DNA of 64,000 nucleotides from Dethiosulfatarculus sandiegensis (GTDB lineage Bacteria; Desulfobacterota; Desulfarculia; Desulfarculales; Desulfarculaceae). Below, one piece after another: positions 8,237 to 16,958 of the stretch. Every line of letters starts with the position of its first letter. Position 1 is the first letter of the stretch. Location of the stretch: assembly GCF_000931935.2 (NCBI RefSeq), contig NZ_AZAC01000008.1, forward strand, positions 124,001 to 188,000, in the 5' to 3' direction. The notes below the pieces were generated by a model. It had not been told where the DNA came from. It saw only the letters and a list, made by a program, of their open reading frames with translations, and did no database searches. The position numbers and the translations under genes were made by a program.

Positions 8237-10294
8237 ATGCCGCGCGCCACCGTGTTAAAGGCCTTTGGAATCAAGGCAACAGCTATTTGTTTCTGCGCCT
8301 TGTTGCTCAGCCTGTGGGCAGGGCGCGACACCCAGGCCAGGCTGGTGACTGAAAAGGCTTCGCGCCAGGTGGTCATATTGGTGGCCGCCAGCCCGGGAGG
8401 GCAAAAGGAATTAAACCCCCTGGCTCAATCCTTGGGCGTCTCCGGGATCAAGGCTATCACCCTGGCCCCGGACACAGGCCCCACCAGCCTTGCAAAACTC
8501 GCCAAATCATTGGGCAAGGCGGTTAAAGACCTGGCCCGTCCCCCAGAGGTTGAATCCCTCACCCTGGTGGCCCATGGGGCAGGGGGCCTGGCCCTGGCTG
8601 AATACCTGCGCCATAAAAAAGAACCCAAGGTGAACAAGGCCCTTTTTCTAGCCTTGCCCACAGACGGCCTTGAATTACCGCCCTCGGGCGACCCTTGCCG
8701 TCTGGCCTGGCATAAGAAAATTGAAAATTTTTATGGAAAGGACCTTCTCAAACAGGCTTCTCCTGACGCACCCCTGGTAAAGGACTTGAGAGAAAAAGGG
8801 CTTCCCCATGATCTTTTGGTAGGGGTGGTCCAAGGCAGCCTGGATGAAAAAGCGGTTCAATCCATGCTCACCAGGGCGGGTTGCATAAAGGAGCTTAAGT
8901 CTCTCGGCGGCGACGGTGTGATTGAGCCCGGCCATCCGGAGGAGCTGCCCGGCTGGAGCCGGGACGACCGGGTGTATCAGGCCCCGGGCAATCATCTGAG
9001 CCTGCCTTCCACCAGGGAGGTGGGAGATTTGCTCAGGCGTTTTATCGGCTTGAAGCCCGGCACAGGCTCTATTTCCTGTGTTTTGGTGATCGACGGCTCG
9101 GGCTCGGTGAGGTCCACGGACAAGGAGAATATGCGGGGGCAGGCAGTGGAGCTTTTGATCTCCAGGCTTATGCCCGGAGACCAGGTGGGGGTGGTGAGTT
9201 TCAACCTGGCTCCCAAGACCATCCTGCCCCTCACCAATATCACCTCGCGCAAACAGGCCCGTAATTTGGCTGCCGGAATCAAGAAATTGCCCGCCACGGG
9301 TGACACCAATATAGCGGTGGGATTGGCCAGGGCTGATGAGATGTTTAAAAAGGCTGATCCCAAAAAGGCCAGGGTGGTGGTTTTGATGAGTGACGGGAAA
9401 AATGACCCGGAGACCCATAACAAAGCCACCTTGGAGCAGGTGAAAAAATTGGCCGCTCAAAAAGCCGTGCTTTACACGGTTGGTTTGACCGATAATGTGG
9501 ATCAGAAGTTTCTTTTTAATCTGGCTCGGTTAAGTAAGGGTGTATACCTTTACGCCCCTTCCGCGGAAGGGCTTACCGCTGCCTTTGACCGGGTTCAGGC
9601 CGCCATGGACCAGGCAAGCCTGCTTTTACTGGCCCAGGATAAAGCACCAAATAACTATAAGTTATTGCTGGATTCCACTGTACAGAGGCTGGACTTGAGC
9701 CTTTTGGGGCCGGGGGATCTCTTGGAGCTTAAGATAAGCGACCCGCAAGGCAGGCCTCTGCACCCGGCCAAGGCCAAGGGCAGGGAGTTCAGCACCGTGA
9801 CCCTTAAAATGCCGGTTCCCGGTGAATACACCCTTGCCATTTCAGGCCCAAAAGATACGCCCTTCAGACTGCAAGCCACTGCCCGCACTTCCTTAAAGGC
9901 CAAACTGGAGGACAAAGGCAAAGAGCCGGTGGCTAAGGCTCCCTGGTTTTTCAGCCTGGACGTGACTGAAGACGACCTCCCCCTGGACAAGGTGAAGGCC
10001 GAGGTTTTAATCAAAGACAGCCGGGGCAAGGAGCATATTCTGGACCTCAAGCCCGCGGCAACGGGCGGTTTCAGTGCCAGCGCCAGCAGCGCCGGTGCTC
10101 TTTCCGCCAGATTCAGAGGTTTTAACCAGGGCGGCGGCGCGGAATTCAGGGCCCGCATATTCGGGTTGAACCGTAAAAAAGAGCCTTTTCAGCGTTTGAT
10201 AGTGCAGAATTTGCAGATAACCGAAAAGGCGGCAAGTGGAGGCTTTGGCGCTCCGGCAAAGGGCAGGGTCTTCAAAGAGGAGGTAAGGCCTTGA
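8237..10294 (+). CDS. Exported vWA-domain protein with an inactive-looking alpha/beta-hydrolase domain
   Basis: First gene of a four-gene signalling operon. Residues 10-34 form a signal peptide or anchor. Residues 45-265 resemble an alpha/beta hydrolase or lipase, but the nucleophile elbow reads VAHGAGG, so Gly stands where GHSMGG-type enzymes have Ser. Residues 278-455 are a von Willebrand factor A domain with an intact metal site: DGSGS, the Thr of TGDTNI and the Asp of LMSDGKND. The rest (about 470-685) is beta-rich and looks like Ig-type domains. By context it may be the sensing or ligand-binding partner of the phosphatase and kinase that follow, as vWA proteins are in TerY-type vWA/PP2C/kinase triads; that link is inference. 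ATG start with AGGGAGA at good spacing. Confidence 0.82.
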   Translation: MPRATVLKAFGIKATAICFCALLLSLWAGRDTQARLVTEKASRQVVILVAASPGGQKELNPLAQSLGVSGIKAITLAPDTGPTSLAKLAKSLGKAVKDLARPPEVESLTLVAHGAGGLALAEYLRHKKEPKVNKALFLALPTDGLELPPSGDPCRLAWHKKIENFYGKDLLKQASPDAPLVKDLREKGLPHDLLVGVVQGSLDEKAVQSMLTRAGCIKELKSLGGDGVIEPGHPEELPGWSRDDRVYQAPGNHLSLPSTREVGDLLRRFIGLKPGTGSISCVLVIDGSGSVRSTDKENMRGQAVELLISRLMPGDQVGVVSFNLAPKTILPLTNITSRKQARNLAAGIKKLPATGDTNIAVGLARADEMFKKADPKKARVVVLMSDGKNDPETHNKATLEQVKKLAAQKAVLYTVGLTDNVDQKFLFNLARLSKGVYLYAPSAEGLTAAFDRVQAAMDQASLLLLAQDKAPNNYKLLLDSTVQRLDLSLLGPGDLLELKISDPQGRPLHPAKAKGREFSTVTLKMPVPGEYTLAISGPKDTPFRLQATARTSLKAKLEDKGKEPVAKAPWFFSLDVTEDDLPLDKVKAEVLIKDSRGKEHILDLKPAATGGFSASASSAGALSARFRGFNQGGGAEFRARIFGLNRKKEPFQRLIVQNLQITEKAASGGFGAPAKGRVFKEEVRP

Positions 10295-11016
10295 CTCAAT
10301 GGTGGGGTGGAACCAGACAGGGTTTACACCGGAATGAGAATCAGGACAGTTTTGGCCAGAACCCCGAGCAGGGTCTCTTTGTTTTAAGTGACGGCATGGG
10401 CGGCCACGCCGGAGGCGGCTTTGCTTCCCAAAAAGTGGTTCAGAGCATGTTGGCCCCCGACCCCCCGGACCAGACCAGGGGACTGCGTAAATGGCTTGAT
10501 CTCTCCCGCCGCATGCAAAGGGCCCATTCCGAGGTGCGGGACCTGGCGGTGGAAATGGGGCAAGACGGAAACATGGGGGCCACGGCTGTCTGTGTCTGGT
10601 TAAATCACGGGACCTATCTCCTCGGTTCCGTGGGCGACAGTCGGGGGTATTTATTACGCCAAGGCAGGTTGGTGCAGTTGACCGAAGATCACACCCTGAT
10701 GCGTAAATACCAGAGCCAGGGGGTGGTCACTGCCGAAGAGGCAGAGGTGCATCCCATGCGCCATGTGCTTTTGCAGGCCATGGGTGTGGATACCGTCAAG
10801 CCCGATGTTTTTGAAGGTGAGTTGGAAAAGGGAGATCGTTTTCTACTTACCAGCGACGGAGTGCACGGGGTGCTCTCGGCACAGCAGATAAAAACGATAT
10901 TGGGTGAAGCGGATGATCCTGAAAAGGCAGGCCGGGCCCTTATAGCGCAAGTGGATCTGCAAGAAGGCCAGGACGACGCTACTGTTATGGTGGTCTTTTT
11001 TGAGGGGGAGGTTTGA
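10291..11016 (+). CDS. PP2C-family Ser/Thr protein phosphatase
   Basis: Metal-dependent phosphatase expected to reverse phosphorylation by the adjoining kinase in the cytoplasm. The 241-residue catalytic domain carries the family motifs in order: RNENQDSFG, LSDGMGGHAGG, GDSRGYL, LTSDGVHGV and GQDDATVMV, giving the metal-binding Asp set. There is no signal peptide or membrane helix. It starts at TTG overlapping the vWA stop (TTGA), with AGGAGG seven bases upstream, and in turn overlaps the kinase start region, so translation is tightly coupled. PP2C next to an STPK is the usual pairing for bacterial Ser/Thr signalling (compare PrpC/PrkC, PppA/PpkA). Confidence 0.93.
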   Translation: MTQWWGGTRQGLHRNENQDSFGQNPEQGLFVLSDGMGGHAGGGFASQKVVQSMLAPDPPDQTRGLRKWLDLSRRMQRAHSEVRDLAVEMGQDGNMGATAVCVWLNHGTYLLGSVGDSRGYLLRQGRLVQLTEDHTLMRKYQSQGVVTAEEAEVHPMRHVLLQAMGVDTVKPDVFEGELEKGDRFLLTSDGVHGVLSAQQIKTILGEADDPEKAGRALIAQVDLQEGQDDATVMVVFFEGEV

Positions 11017-11018
11017 CC

Positions 11019-14000
11019 TTGCTTGATTTGACAGGCCGCAAATTGGGGAAATACCGGCTTCTAAGGCTGTTGGGCAAAGGCGGCATGGCAGAGGTCTACC
11101 TGGCCGAGCATGAACTTTTGGAGAGCAAGACCGCGGTGAAGGTGCTTCCCGAAGAGTTTGCCCGTGATCAGGAGATGGTGGGGCGTTTTTTAAGGGAGGC
11201 CAGAAGCGCGGCCGGCCTGCGTCATCCGAATATCGTTAGGATTCATGACGTGGGCCAGGAAGAGGGCGTCAACTATTTTGCCATGGATTATGTGGACGGA
11301 AGGTCTTTGACCGAGATGATCGCCTCCAGCGGAGGGCTGGAGGAAAAAGAGATCATAAGGCTCAGCGGCCAGGTGCTCTCCGCTCTGGGTGAGGCCCATA
11401 AGAAGGGGATAATTCACCGGGATATAAAGCCCGACAATGTCATGGTCGACAGCCGGGGTGATGCCGTGGTCATGGATTTCGGTATTGCCAAGGCCGCACT
11501 GCAACCCAGCTACACCATGGCCGGTTCTTTTGTGGGCACAGTGCACTACGCAAGCCCGGAACAGGCCAGGGGCAAGCCGGTGGACGCCAGGAGCGATCTG
11601 TATTCCTGGGGAGTGGTGATGTATGAAATGGCCGTGGGCAAGGCCCCGTTCTCCGGCCAGGACACCACCAGCGTGTTATATCAGCATGTTCATGAATCGC
11701 CCAGGCCCGCCCATGAAGAGACCACCCGAATCTCGGCGGCTCTTTCCGGGATTATTGATAAGGCCTTGTCCAAGGACCCGGACCGCAGGTTTTCTTCCGC
11801 CGCGGATTTCATGGAGACCTTGAACAGGCTTAAGGCCTCTTCAACAAGGCATACCAGCGGCCGGGGCACCCGCATACCCGGGGCCTTTAAAAAAACCAAA
11901 GCCCCCAGCAAGGGCTCCCAGGCCCAGGCCCTGACCAATGAGTCCCAGGCCCAGATGGACAAAGGCCAATGGGCCGCCGCCCAGGTGCTGGCTGAAAAGG
12001 CCTTGAGCCTGAATTCCGGCTTGAAAGAGGCCGAGGATATACTGGCGAGGGCCAAAAAGGAACTGCTTCTAGACGACCGTATAGAAGAACTCACGGTTGA
12101 GGCGGAGGCCTGCCTGGCTGACGGGCTCTATGAGCAGGCCGGTGAGGTGATCAGCGAGCTGGTGGGTATAAGCCGGGATAAGAAAAAGACCCTGGACTGG
12201 CTGGAAGAGGTGCAGGAATGGGGCCGCCAGGTTGCCGCTCTGGAGGCCGCTTTGCAAAGAGGGCAGGCCTTGGAAGCGGCCGAGGAATGGCAGGCGGCCA
12301 AAGAGCTTTACCTGGAGCAGAACGAAAAATTTCCGGATCAGGAACAGGTGGAAAAGGCCCTGGCCAGGGTGGAAAACAGGGTCGCCGCCCTGGAAATCTG
12401 GGAAAAAGGCAAATCCGCCCAAGAGGAAGATGATCTGGAAACAGCCATCTCCTTATTTGAAGAGGCCTTGCAAAAAGATCCTGCCCTGAGAAAAGCCCGG
12501 AAAAGCCTGGACAGGTTAAAGCAGCAGGTTGAGAAAAAACGGAAGATGGAAAACCTGTTGACTCAAGCCAAGGAGGCCCTTGAACAGGAAAAAGGCGCTT
12601 TGGCGATGAGCCTTTTAAACCAGGTTTTTCAGTTCGAGTCTGATCATCCGGAAGCAAAGGAACTTTTGCCCCGGGCCGAAGAACTTTTGGCCCGGCAAAA
12701 AGAGTCCTCGCCCGGCACGGTTGTGATGCCCGCCATGGGAAGCGAGGCCGATTCCCAGGAAAAACCCGCCTCGCCCGGCACGGTTGTAATGCCCGCCATG
12801 GGAAGCGAGGTTGATTCTCCGGAAAAACCCGTTTCGCCCGGCACGGTTGTAATGCCTGCCATGGGAAGCGAGACCGATTCCCAGGAAAAACCCGTTTCAC
12901 CCGGCACTATGGTCATACCGCCTGAGTCTGTTCCAAAAGAAGAGGAAAAAGCCCCTGTTGACCGGATAAGTGATAAAAAACCTGCCCCCCAGGGTACGGT
13001 TGTGATGTCGGCTTATAAGGAAGAACCAAAACCGGAACCTCCATCGCCCCCGGCCGGTACGGTGGTTATGCCGCTTGAAGAAGCCTCTTCTTCCAAGATG
13101 GAAGGTGAGCAAAAGGATTCAGGGGATGCTCCTCCCCCGCCGCCTCCGCCTTTGGGCTCACCCCCTTCACAGGGCGCCATGGTGGCGCCTCCGGCTCCAG
13201 GGGAACCAGCGCCGGAAGATCGGGCCGCGGAAAAAGAGCAGCCGCCGGTCCGGGCAGAGGAAGAGAAAAGCCCGGAGGCCTATGTCCCGCCAGGCCCCAA
13301 AAGCATGGGAGATGAGTATCAGCCGGGAGGTTCGGAGAAACCCGGCAAATCCAAGGCGATTATTGGAATCGGCCTGGCTGCGGTGATTGTAATTGCAGTT
13401 GTGGGGGTGTTTTTATTCACCGGTGAGGAGGAAAAGCCTCCTATAAAGCCGCCCGCTCCACCTGTGCAGAAAGTAGAAAAAAAGCAAAAAACTGAAATTA
13501 AAGCCAAGGATACAGTCAAGGAAAAGGCGGCCGGACTGGCGGACCAAGGTCAGAAGAGCCTTGGAGCCGGACAGTTGGACGCCGCTGAAAAGGCTTTTTC
13601 CGCTGCCCTGGAGCTGAACCCGGAAAATGAAATCGCCCAAAAAGGCCTGATATCCGTGGGTGCCGAGCGCCGGGCGATTTTTGAGGCCAAACAACGTAAA
13701 GAAGCCGAGGCCAAGGCCAAGGCGGCAGAAGAGGAACGCCTGCGGGATGCCAAGGCCAAGGCGACCGAGGAAGAACGCCTGCGCCAGGAAGCCGAGCTAA
13801 AGGCCAAGGCGGCTGAAGAGGAGCGTCTGCGTAAGGAATTCGAGCTGAAGGACAAGGCGGCCGAGGAAGAACGCCTGCGCCAGGAAGCCGAACTGAAGGC
13901 CAAGGCGGTCGAGGAAGAACGCCTGCGCCAAGAAGCCGAGCTAAAGGCCAAGGTGGCTGAAGAGGAGCGTCTGCGTAAGGAATCCGAGCTGAAGGCCAAG

Positions 14001-14537
14001 GCTGCCGAGGAAGAACGCCTGCGCCAGGAAGCCGAGCTGAAGGCCAAGGTGGCTGAAGAGGAGCGCCTGCGTAAGGAGGCTGAGGCCAAGGCCGAAGAAG
14101 AGAAGCGCAAACAACAGGCGGCAGCCAAATACGGCCGCATGGTGGTTGGCTGCAAACCCTCTGCCAAGGTTTTTGTGGACGGCAAACCCATGGGGCAGAC
14201 CCCTTTGATAATGGATCAGGTCCTGGTTGGTGAAAGACAGGTTCAGGTCAAGGCCTATGGCGCGGTGAGCGCTAAAAAGGTTAACATAGAGGAAAACAAG
14301 TCGGCTAAGGTCCGTTTTGAGTTGCGGGGAGGAGCGATTGCAGTAAATGCGGCGCCCTGGGCTGATCTTCTGCTGGATGGGGTGCCGGTGGGAGCAACTC
14401 CCGTGCAATTAAAAGACCTGCCTTTAGGTCCCCACCGCCTCTCTGTGCGCCGCAAGGGTTATAAAGAGCAACATAAGGATGTAGTGCTGAAAAAGGGTGT
14501 AACTGTCAGGATTAAATTCAGGCTGCAACCTGAATGA
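11019..14537 (+). CDS. Large membrane Ser/Thr protein kinase with TPR, repeats, coiled coil and two PEGA domains
   Basis: Hanks-type kinase (about residues 10-265): glycine loop LGKGGMAEVY, catalytic Lys in TAVKVLP, HRDIKPDN, DFGIAK, and GTVHYASPEQ after the activation loop. A helical TPR-like region follows (310-550), then three 63-bp repeats and further copies of GTVVMP (563-700), a Pro/Glu-rich linker, one transmembrane helix (about 779-800), a short TPR, a highly charged repeat coiled coil (895-1027) and two PEGA domains (1040-1172; FVDGKPMGQTPL, LLDGVPVGATPV). The kinase is thus cytoplasmic and the C terminus should lie in the periplasm, where PEGA domains usually bind envelope structures. 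TTG at 11019 is chosen because GGGGAGG lies seven bases upstream; TTG at 11013 is too close. At 1172 residues it is far longer than typical PrkC-like kinases. Confidence 0.92.
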   Translation: MLDLTGRKLGKYRLLRLLGKGGMAEVYLAEHELLESKTAVKVLPEEFARDQEMVGRFLREARSAAGLRHPNIVRIHDVGQEEGVNYFAMDYVDGRSLTEMIASSGGLEEKEIIRLSGQVLSALGEAHKKGIIHRDIKPDNVMVDSRGDAVVMDFGIAKAALQPSYTMAGSFVGTVHYASPEQARGKPVDARSDLYSWGVVMYEMAVGKAPFSGQDTTSVLYQHVHESPRPAHEETTRISAALSGIIDKALSKDPDRRFSSAADFMETLNRLKASSTRHTSGRGTRIPGAFKKTKAPSKGSQAQALTNESQAQMDKGQWAAAQVLAEKALSLNSGLKEAEDILARAKKELLLDDRIEELTVEAEACLADGLYEQAGEVISELVGISRDKKKTLDWLEEVQEWGRQVAALEAALQRGQALEAAEEWQAAKELYLEQNEKFPDQEQVEKALARVENRVAALEIWEKGKSAQEEDDLETAISLFEEALQKDPALRKARKSLDRLKQQVEKKRKMENLLTQAKEALEQEKGALAMSLLNQVFQFESDHPEAKELLPRAEELLARQKESSPGTVVMPAMGSEADSQEKPASPGTVVMPAMGSEVDSPEKPVSPGTVVMPAMGSETDSQEKPVSPGTMVIPPESVPKEEEKAPVDRISDKKPAPQGTVVMSAYKEEPKPEPPSPPAGTVVMPLEEASSSKMEGEQKDSGDAPPPPPPPLGSPPSQGAMVAPPAPGEPAPEDRAAEKEQPPVRAEEEKSPEAYVPPGPKSMGDEYQPGGSEKPGKSKAIIGIGLAAVIVIAVVGVFLFTGEEEKPPIKPPAPPVQKVEKKQKTEIKAKDTVKEKAAGLADQGQKSLGAGQLDAAEKAFSAALELNPENEIAQKGLISVGAERRAIFEAKQRKEAEAKAKAAEEERLRDAKAKATEEERLRQEAELKAKAAEEERLRKEFELKDKAAEEERLRQEAELKAKAVEEERLRQEAELKAKVAEEERLRKESELKAKAAEEERLRQEAELKAKVAEEERLRKEAEAKAEEEKRKQQAAAKYGRMVVGCKPSAKVFVDGKPMGQTPLIMDQVLVGERQVQVKAYGAVSAKKVNIEENKSAKVRFELRGGAIAVNAAPWADLLLDGVPVGATPVQLKDLPLGPHRLSVRRKGYKEQHKDVVLKKGVTVRIKFRLQPE
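12708..12896 (+). repeat. Three tandem 63-bp repeats inside the kinase gene
   Basis: Each unit encodes 21 residues beginning SPGTVVMPAMGSE and ending in an acidic/Lys stretch (QEKP). A fourth partial copy follows directly, and GTVVM recurs twice more downstream. The units are nearly identical in DNA, so expansion is recent. Confidence 0.9.
13703..14100 (+). repeat. 48-bp tandem repeats encoding a charged coiled coil
   Basis: About eight units of 16 residues built on KAKAAEEERLRQEAEL (the first is shorter). The strong heptad-like alternation of Lys/Ala/Glu/Arg predicts a long rigid helix on the periplasmic side, between the membrane helix and the PEGA domains. Confidence 0.88.
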
Positions 14538-14556
14538 TAAATAGAAGGGACTTGCC

Positions 14557-15765
14557 ATGAAAAAATGCTTACTCGGTTCCGTGATCCTTTTGTTTATCCT
14601 GGCAGCGTTTCCGGCCTGGGCGGTCAGTGGGCCGGAGCTTTTGCTGAAAGGTATAGAGCATTATGAATTCGCCGAGTTTGATCAGGCCCAAAAAGCCTTG
14701 TCCAAAGCACTGGCCAAAGGCGATCTTTCCGGCGCCCTGAAGGCAAAGGCCCATGTCTATCAGGGCCTGGTTTATTTGGCCAAAGGTGATCAGAAAAAGG
14801 CGCTTGATGCCTTTGGTCAGGCCAAGACCGCCGATCCCTCCTATAAACTGGACCCGAATCGCTATAAGCCTCAGGCCGTGGAACTGTTCAAAAAGGCCAA
14901 GGCAAAGGGTAAAAAGCCCAATGGAAAGGTTAAGACCACCCATTCTTCCAAAAGGGGCTATGTGCTCGAGATAACCAAATCCGGCGAGCTTACTTTGGAT
15001 TTGGGGACCGGTCAGGGGGTGAAGGTCGGCGACCGTTTTGAGGTGGTTGACGAAAGGGTGCTTAAACACCCGGTTACCGGTAAAAGCATCACCCGCAGAA
15101 GGACTGTGGGCAAGGTTCAGGTTTACGAAGTTGATAAAGACCTGAGTTTTGGCAAGTTGATAGCAGGCGGCAAACGGGTCAAGGTCGGCAACAAGCTCGT
15201 TAAAATCGCCGGTGCGGGAAAAGCGACACCACCTGCCAAGGCCGTGCCCATAGGCAGGCTGAGGGTGGCTGTGATGGAGCCCCTGGTAAGTGACATGGGG
15301 GGTAGTGATAACTTTTTTAAAGGTGATTACAAGGCCACTGCCCTGGCCCGGGGACTTCAGGCCAGGGGATTGTTTGAAACCATGGTGCCGAGCCAGTCCC
15401 AGATGAACCAAGTCATGCAGGCCACAGGCTACAGGCCCGGTTCATACCGCCTGGGCAAACGTTTGGGCCTGCCATCGCTCACTATGAACAATATTAAGAA
15501 AATGAAGATCCTGGAGGTGCTGACGCCCAAGCAGGTCGAGGTCATGGCCAAGGCCATGGACATGCTCAAGGTGAATGCCATCCTGGTCTGGGATGTAACC
15601 TTGGAAGATGACAGTGATCAGGTAAATTTGAGCGTTAACCTGCACCTCAGGGGGCAGAACGACCCCAAGGTGCGTGATTCAGACTATGCCATGGATTTTG
15701 AAGCGCCCAAGGAATATGTGGAAGTCATCACCGATCTGGTGGAAGAGGGGCTCAAGGGCGACTAA
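14557..15765 (+). CDS. Exported TPR protein of the kinase operon
   Basis: Signal peptide (residues 1-22, ending AFPAWA). Residues 28-110 hold TPR-like helices (GIEHYEFAEFDQAQKAL, VYLAKGDQKKALDAF). Residues 145-220 form a small beta domain whose pattern (VGDRFEVVDE, VTGKSITRR, LIAGGKRVKVGNKL) recalls the C-terminal domain of FlgT and related envelope proteins. The last part (about 230-400) starts with LRVAVMEPL and resembles CsgG/TolB-N-like alpha/beta folds. None of these fold matches is certain. It follows the kinase by 19 bases and ends just before a terminator, so it belongs to the operon and may be the periplasmic partner of the PEGA domains. Specific function unknown. Confidence 0.75.
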   Translation: MKKCLLGSVILLFILAAFPAWAVSGPELLLKGIEHYEFAEFDQAQKALSKALAKGDLSGALKAKAHVYQGLVYLAKGDQKKALDAFGQAKTADPSYKLDPNRYKPQAVELFKKAKAKGKKPNGKVKTTHSSKRGYVLEITKSGELTLDLGTGQGVKVGDRFEVVDERVLKHPVTGKSITRRRTVGKVQVYEVDKDLSFGKLIAGGKRVKVGNKLVKIAGAGKATPPAKAVPIGRLRVAVMEPLVSDMGGSDNFFKGDYKATALARGLQARGLFETMVPSQSQMNQVMQATGYRPGSYRLGKRLGLPSLTMNNIKKMKILEVLTPKQVEVMAKAMDMLKVNAILVWDVTLEDDSDQVNLSVNLHLRGQNDPKVRDSDYAMDFEAPKEYVEVITDLVEEGLKGD

Positions 15766-15800
15766 CGGCCGCTTAATTGAGGTGCTTAGTAAAAAGCTAA

Positions 15801-15836
15801 AAAAGGCAAAGGCCTTGGGAAAGGCCTTTGCCTTTT
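15801..15836. terminator. Bidirectional terminator between convergent genes
   Basis: Perfect 16-base stem with the loop GGGA, A-rich at one foot and T-rich at the other. It sits between the plus-strand kinase operon and the minus-strand epimerase, so it can serve both. Confidence 0.85.
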
Positions 15837-15846
15837 AATTTATTGC

Positions 15847-16806
15847 CTACTTGTTTTTCAGGGCGTCTACTGTCTTTTCCAGCCCGTCGCTGAAATTTAT
15901 CTCCACTTCATAACCCAGAAGCCCCAGGGCCCGGCCAATATCAGCCAGGGTGTGCCTGATCTCGCCAGGTCTTTTGGCGCTGAATATGGGGCGGATATCC
16001 TTGCCGAGAATCTGGTTTATGCGCTGGGCCACTTCCAGAACCGTGTGGTTGGCTCCGGTGGCCACATTGATCACCCTGCCCACAGCCCTTTCACTGGTAA
16101 TGGACTTTAGGTTGGCCTGGACCACATTGACCACAAAAGTGAAATCCCGGGACTGGCCGCCGTCACCAAAGATGGTCGGCGCTTCTCCATTCAGGATCGA
16201 GGCGATGAACTTGGGTATCACCGCGGCGTAAGCGCCGTTGGGGTCTTGCCTGGGGCCAAAGACATTGAAATAGCGCAAGGCCACGGTCGGTAGCCCGTAG
16301 ATGGTGTGAAACACCCGCACATAGTGCTCGGCAGCGACTTTGCTCACCCCGTAGGGAGACATGGGAAAGGTGGGGGCGGTCTCGCTCAAAAGGCCTTCGG
16401 GAGTGAGCTGCTCGCCATAAACAGAGGATGAAGATGAATGCACAAACCGCTTCACCTTGGCGTTTCGGGCTGCGTTTAAAAGGTTCAAGGTGCCGGTGGC
16501 GTTCACCGCGTGGGTGCGCAAAGGATTGTCCACAGAGCGGGGAATGGAGCCGAGCGCGGCCAGATGGAAAACAAAATCCGCCTGATCCAGGGCTTTTGCG
16601 CAGTCTTCTTCATTGCGCAGGTCGCCTTCGAGCACTTCCAGTTCACCCGCATCCAGCTTGGCAAGGTATTGGCAATTCTGCCCGCCCCTGGCGCTCATAT
16701 TGTCGAACACGCGAACCTTGTGCCCCTGATTGAGAAGGTTTTCAGCAATATGGGAGCCGATAAAACCGTCTCCGCCAGTGACCAGGTACAATGGTTTTTT
16801 AGTCAT
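15847..16806 (-). CDS. NAD-dependent sugar epimerase (extended SDR, WbpP/GalE-like)
   Basis: Nucleotide-sugar epimerase for surface polysaccharide synthesis. 319 residues with the Rossmann motif GGDGFIGSHI, the catalytic region HSSSSSVYGE and the YGVSK dyad (Tyr, Lys). The segment GSIPRSVDNP resembles UDP-N-acetylglucosamine 4-epimerases of the WbpP type more than housekeeping GalE. The ATG has AAGG upstream. The next gene upstream on the same strand is a methyltransferase 152 bases away, so the two may share a transcript. The exact sugar substrate cannot be fixed by eye. Confidence 0.85.
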   Translation of the reverse strand: MTKKPLYLVTGGDGFIGSHIAENLLNQGHKVRVFDNMSARGGQNCQYLAKLDAGELEVLEGDLRNEEDCAKALDQADFVFHLAALGSIPRSVDNPLRTHAVNATGTLNLLNAARNAKVKRFVHSSSSSVYGEQLTPEGLLSETAPTFPMSPYGVSKVAAEHYVRVFHTIYGLPTVALRYFNVFGPRQDPNGAYAAVIPKFIASILNGEAPTIFGDGGQSRDFTFVVNVVQANLKSITSERAVGRVINVATGANHTVLEVAQRINQILGKDIRPIFSAKRPGEIRHTLADIGRALGLLGYEVEINFSDGLEKTVDALKNK

Positions 16807-16958
16807 TTATAATCCTTGAATGTCCGATCAGGTCGATTGATTTTGCCTTGAGAAATAAAGCCTACACCATAATTATTATATGGTGGGTTGATTTCAAGTT
16901 ACAACGTGAGGGCGGGGGAGGCAAAGAAAAAGTGGACCGGGTTTATCGGGGGAGTATG

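Noticed and set aside
12708..14100. Repeats as a CRISPR array
   Set aside because: Both repeat sets are in frame within one protein, adjoining without unique spacers.
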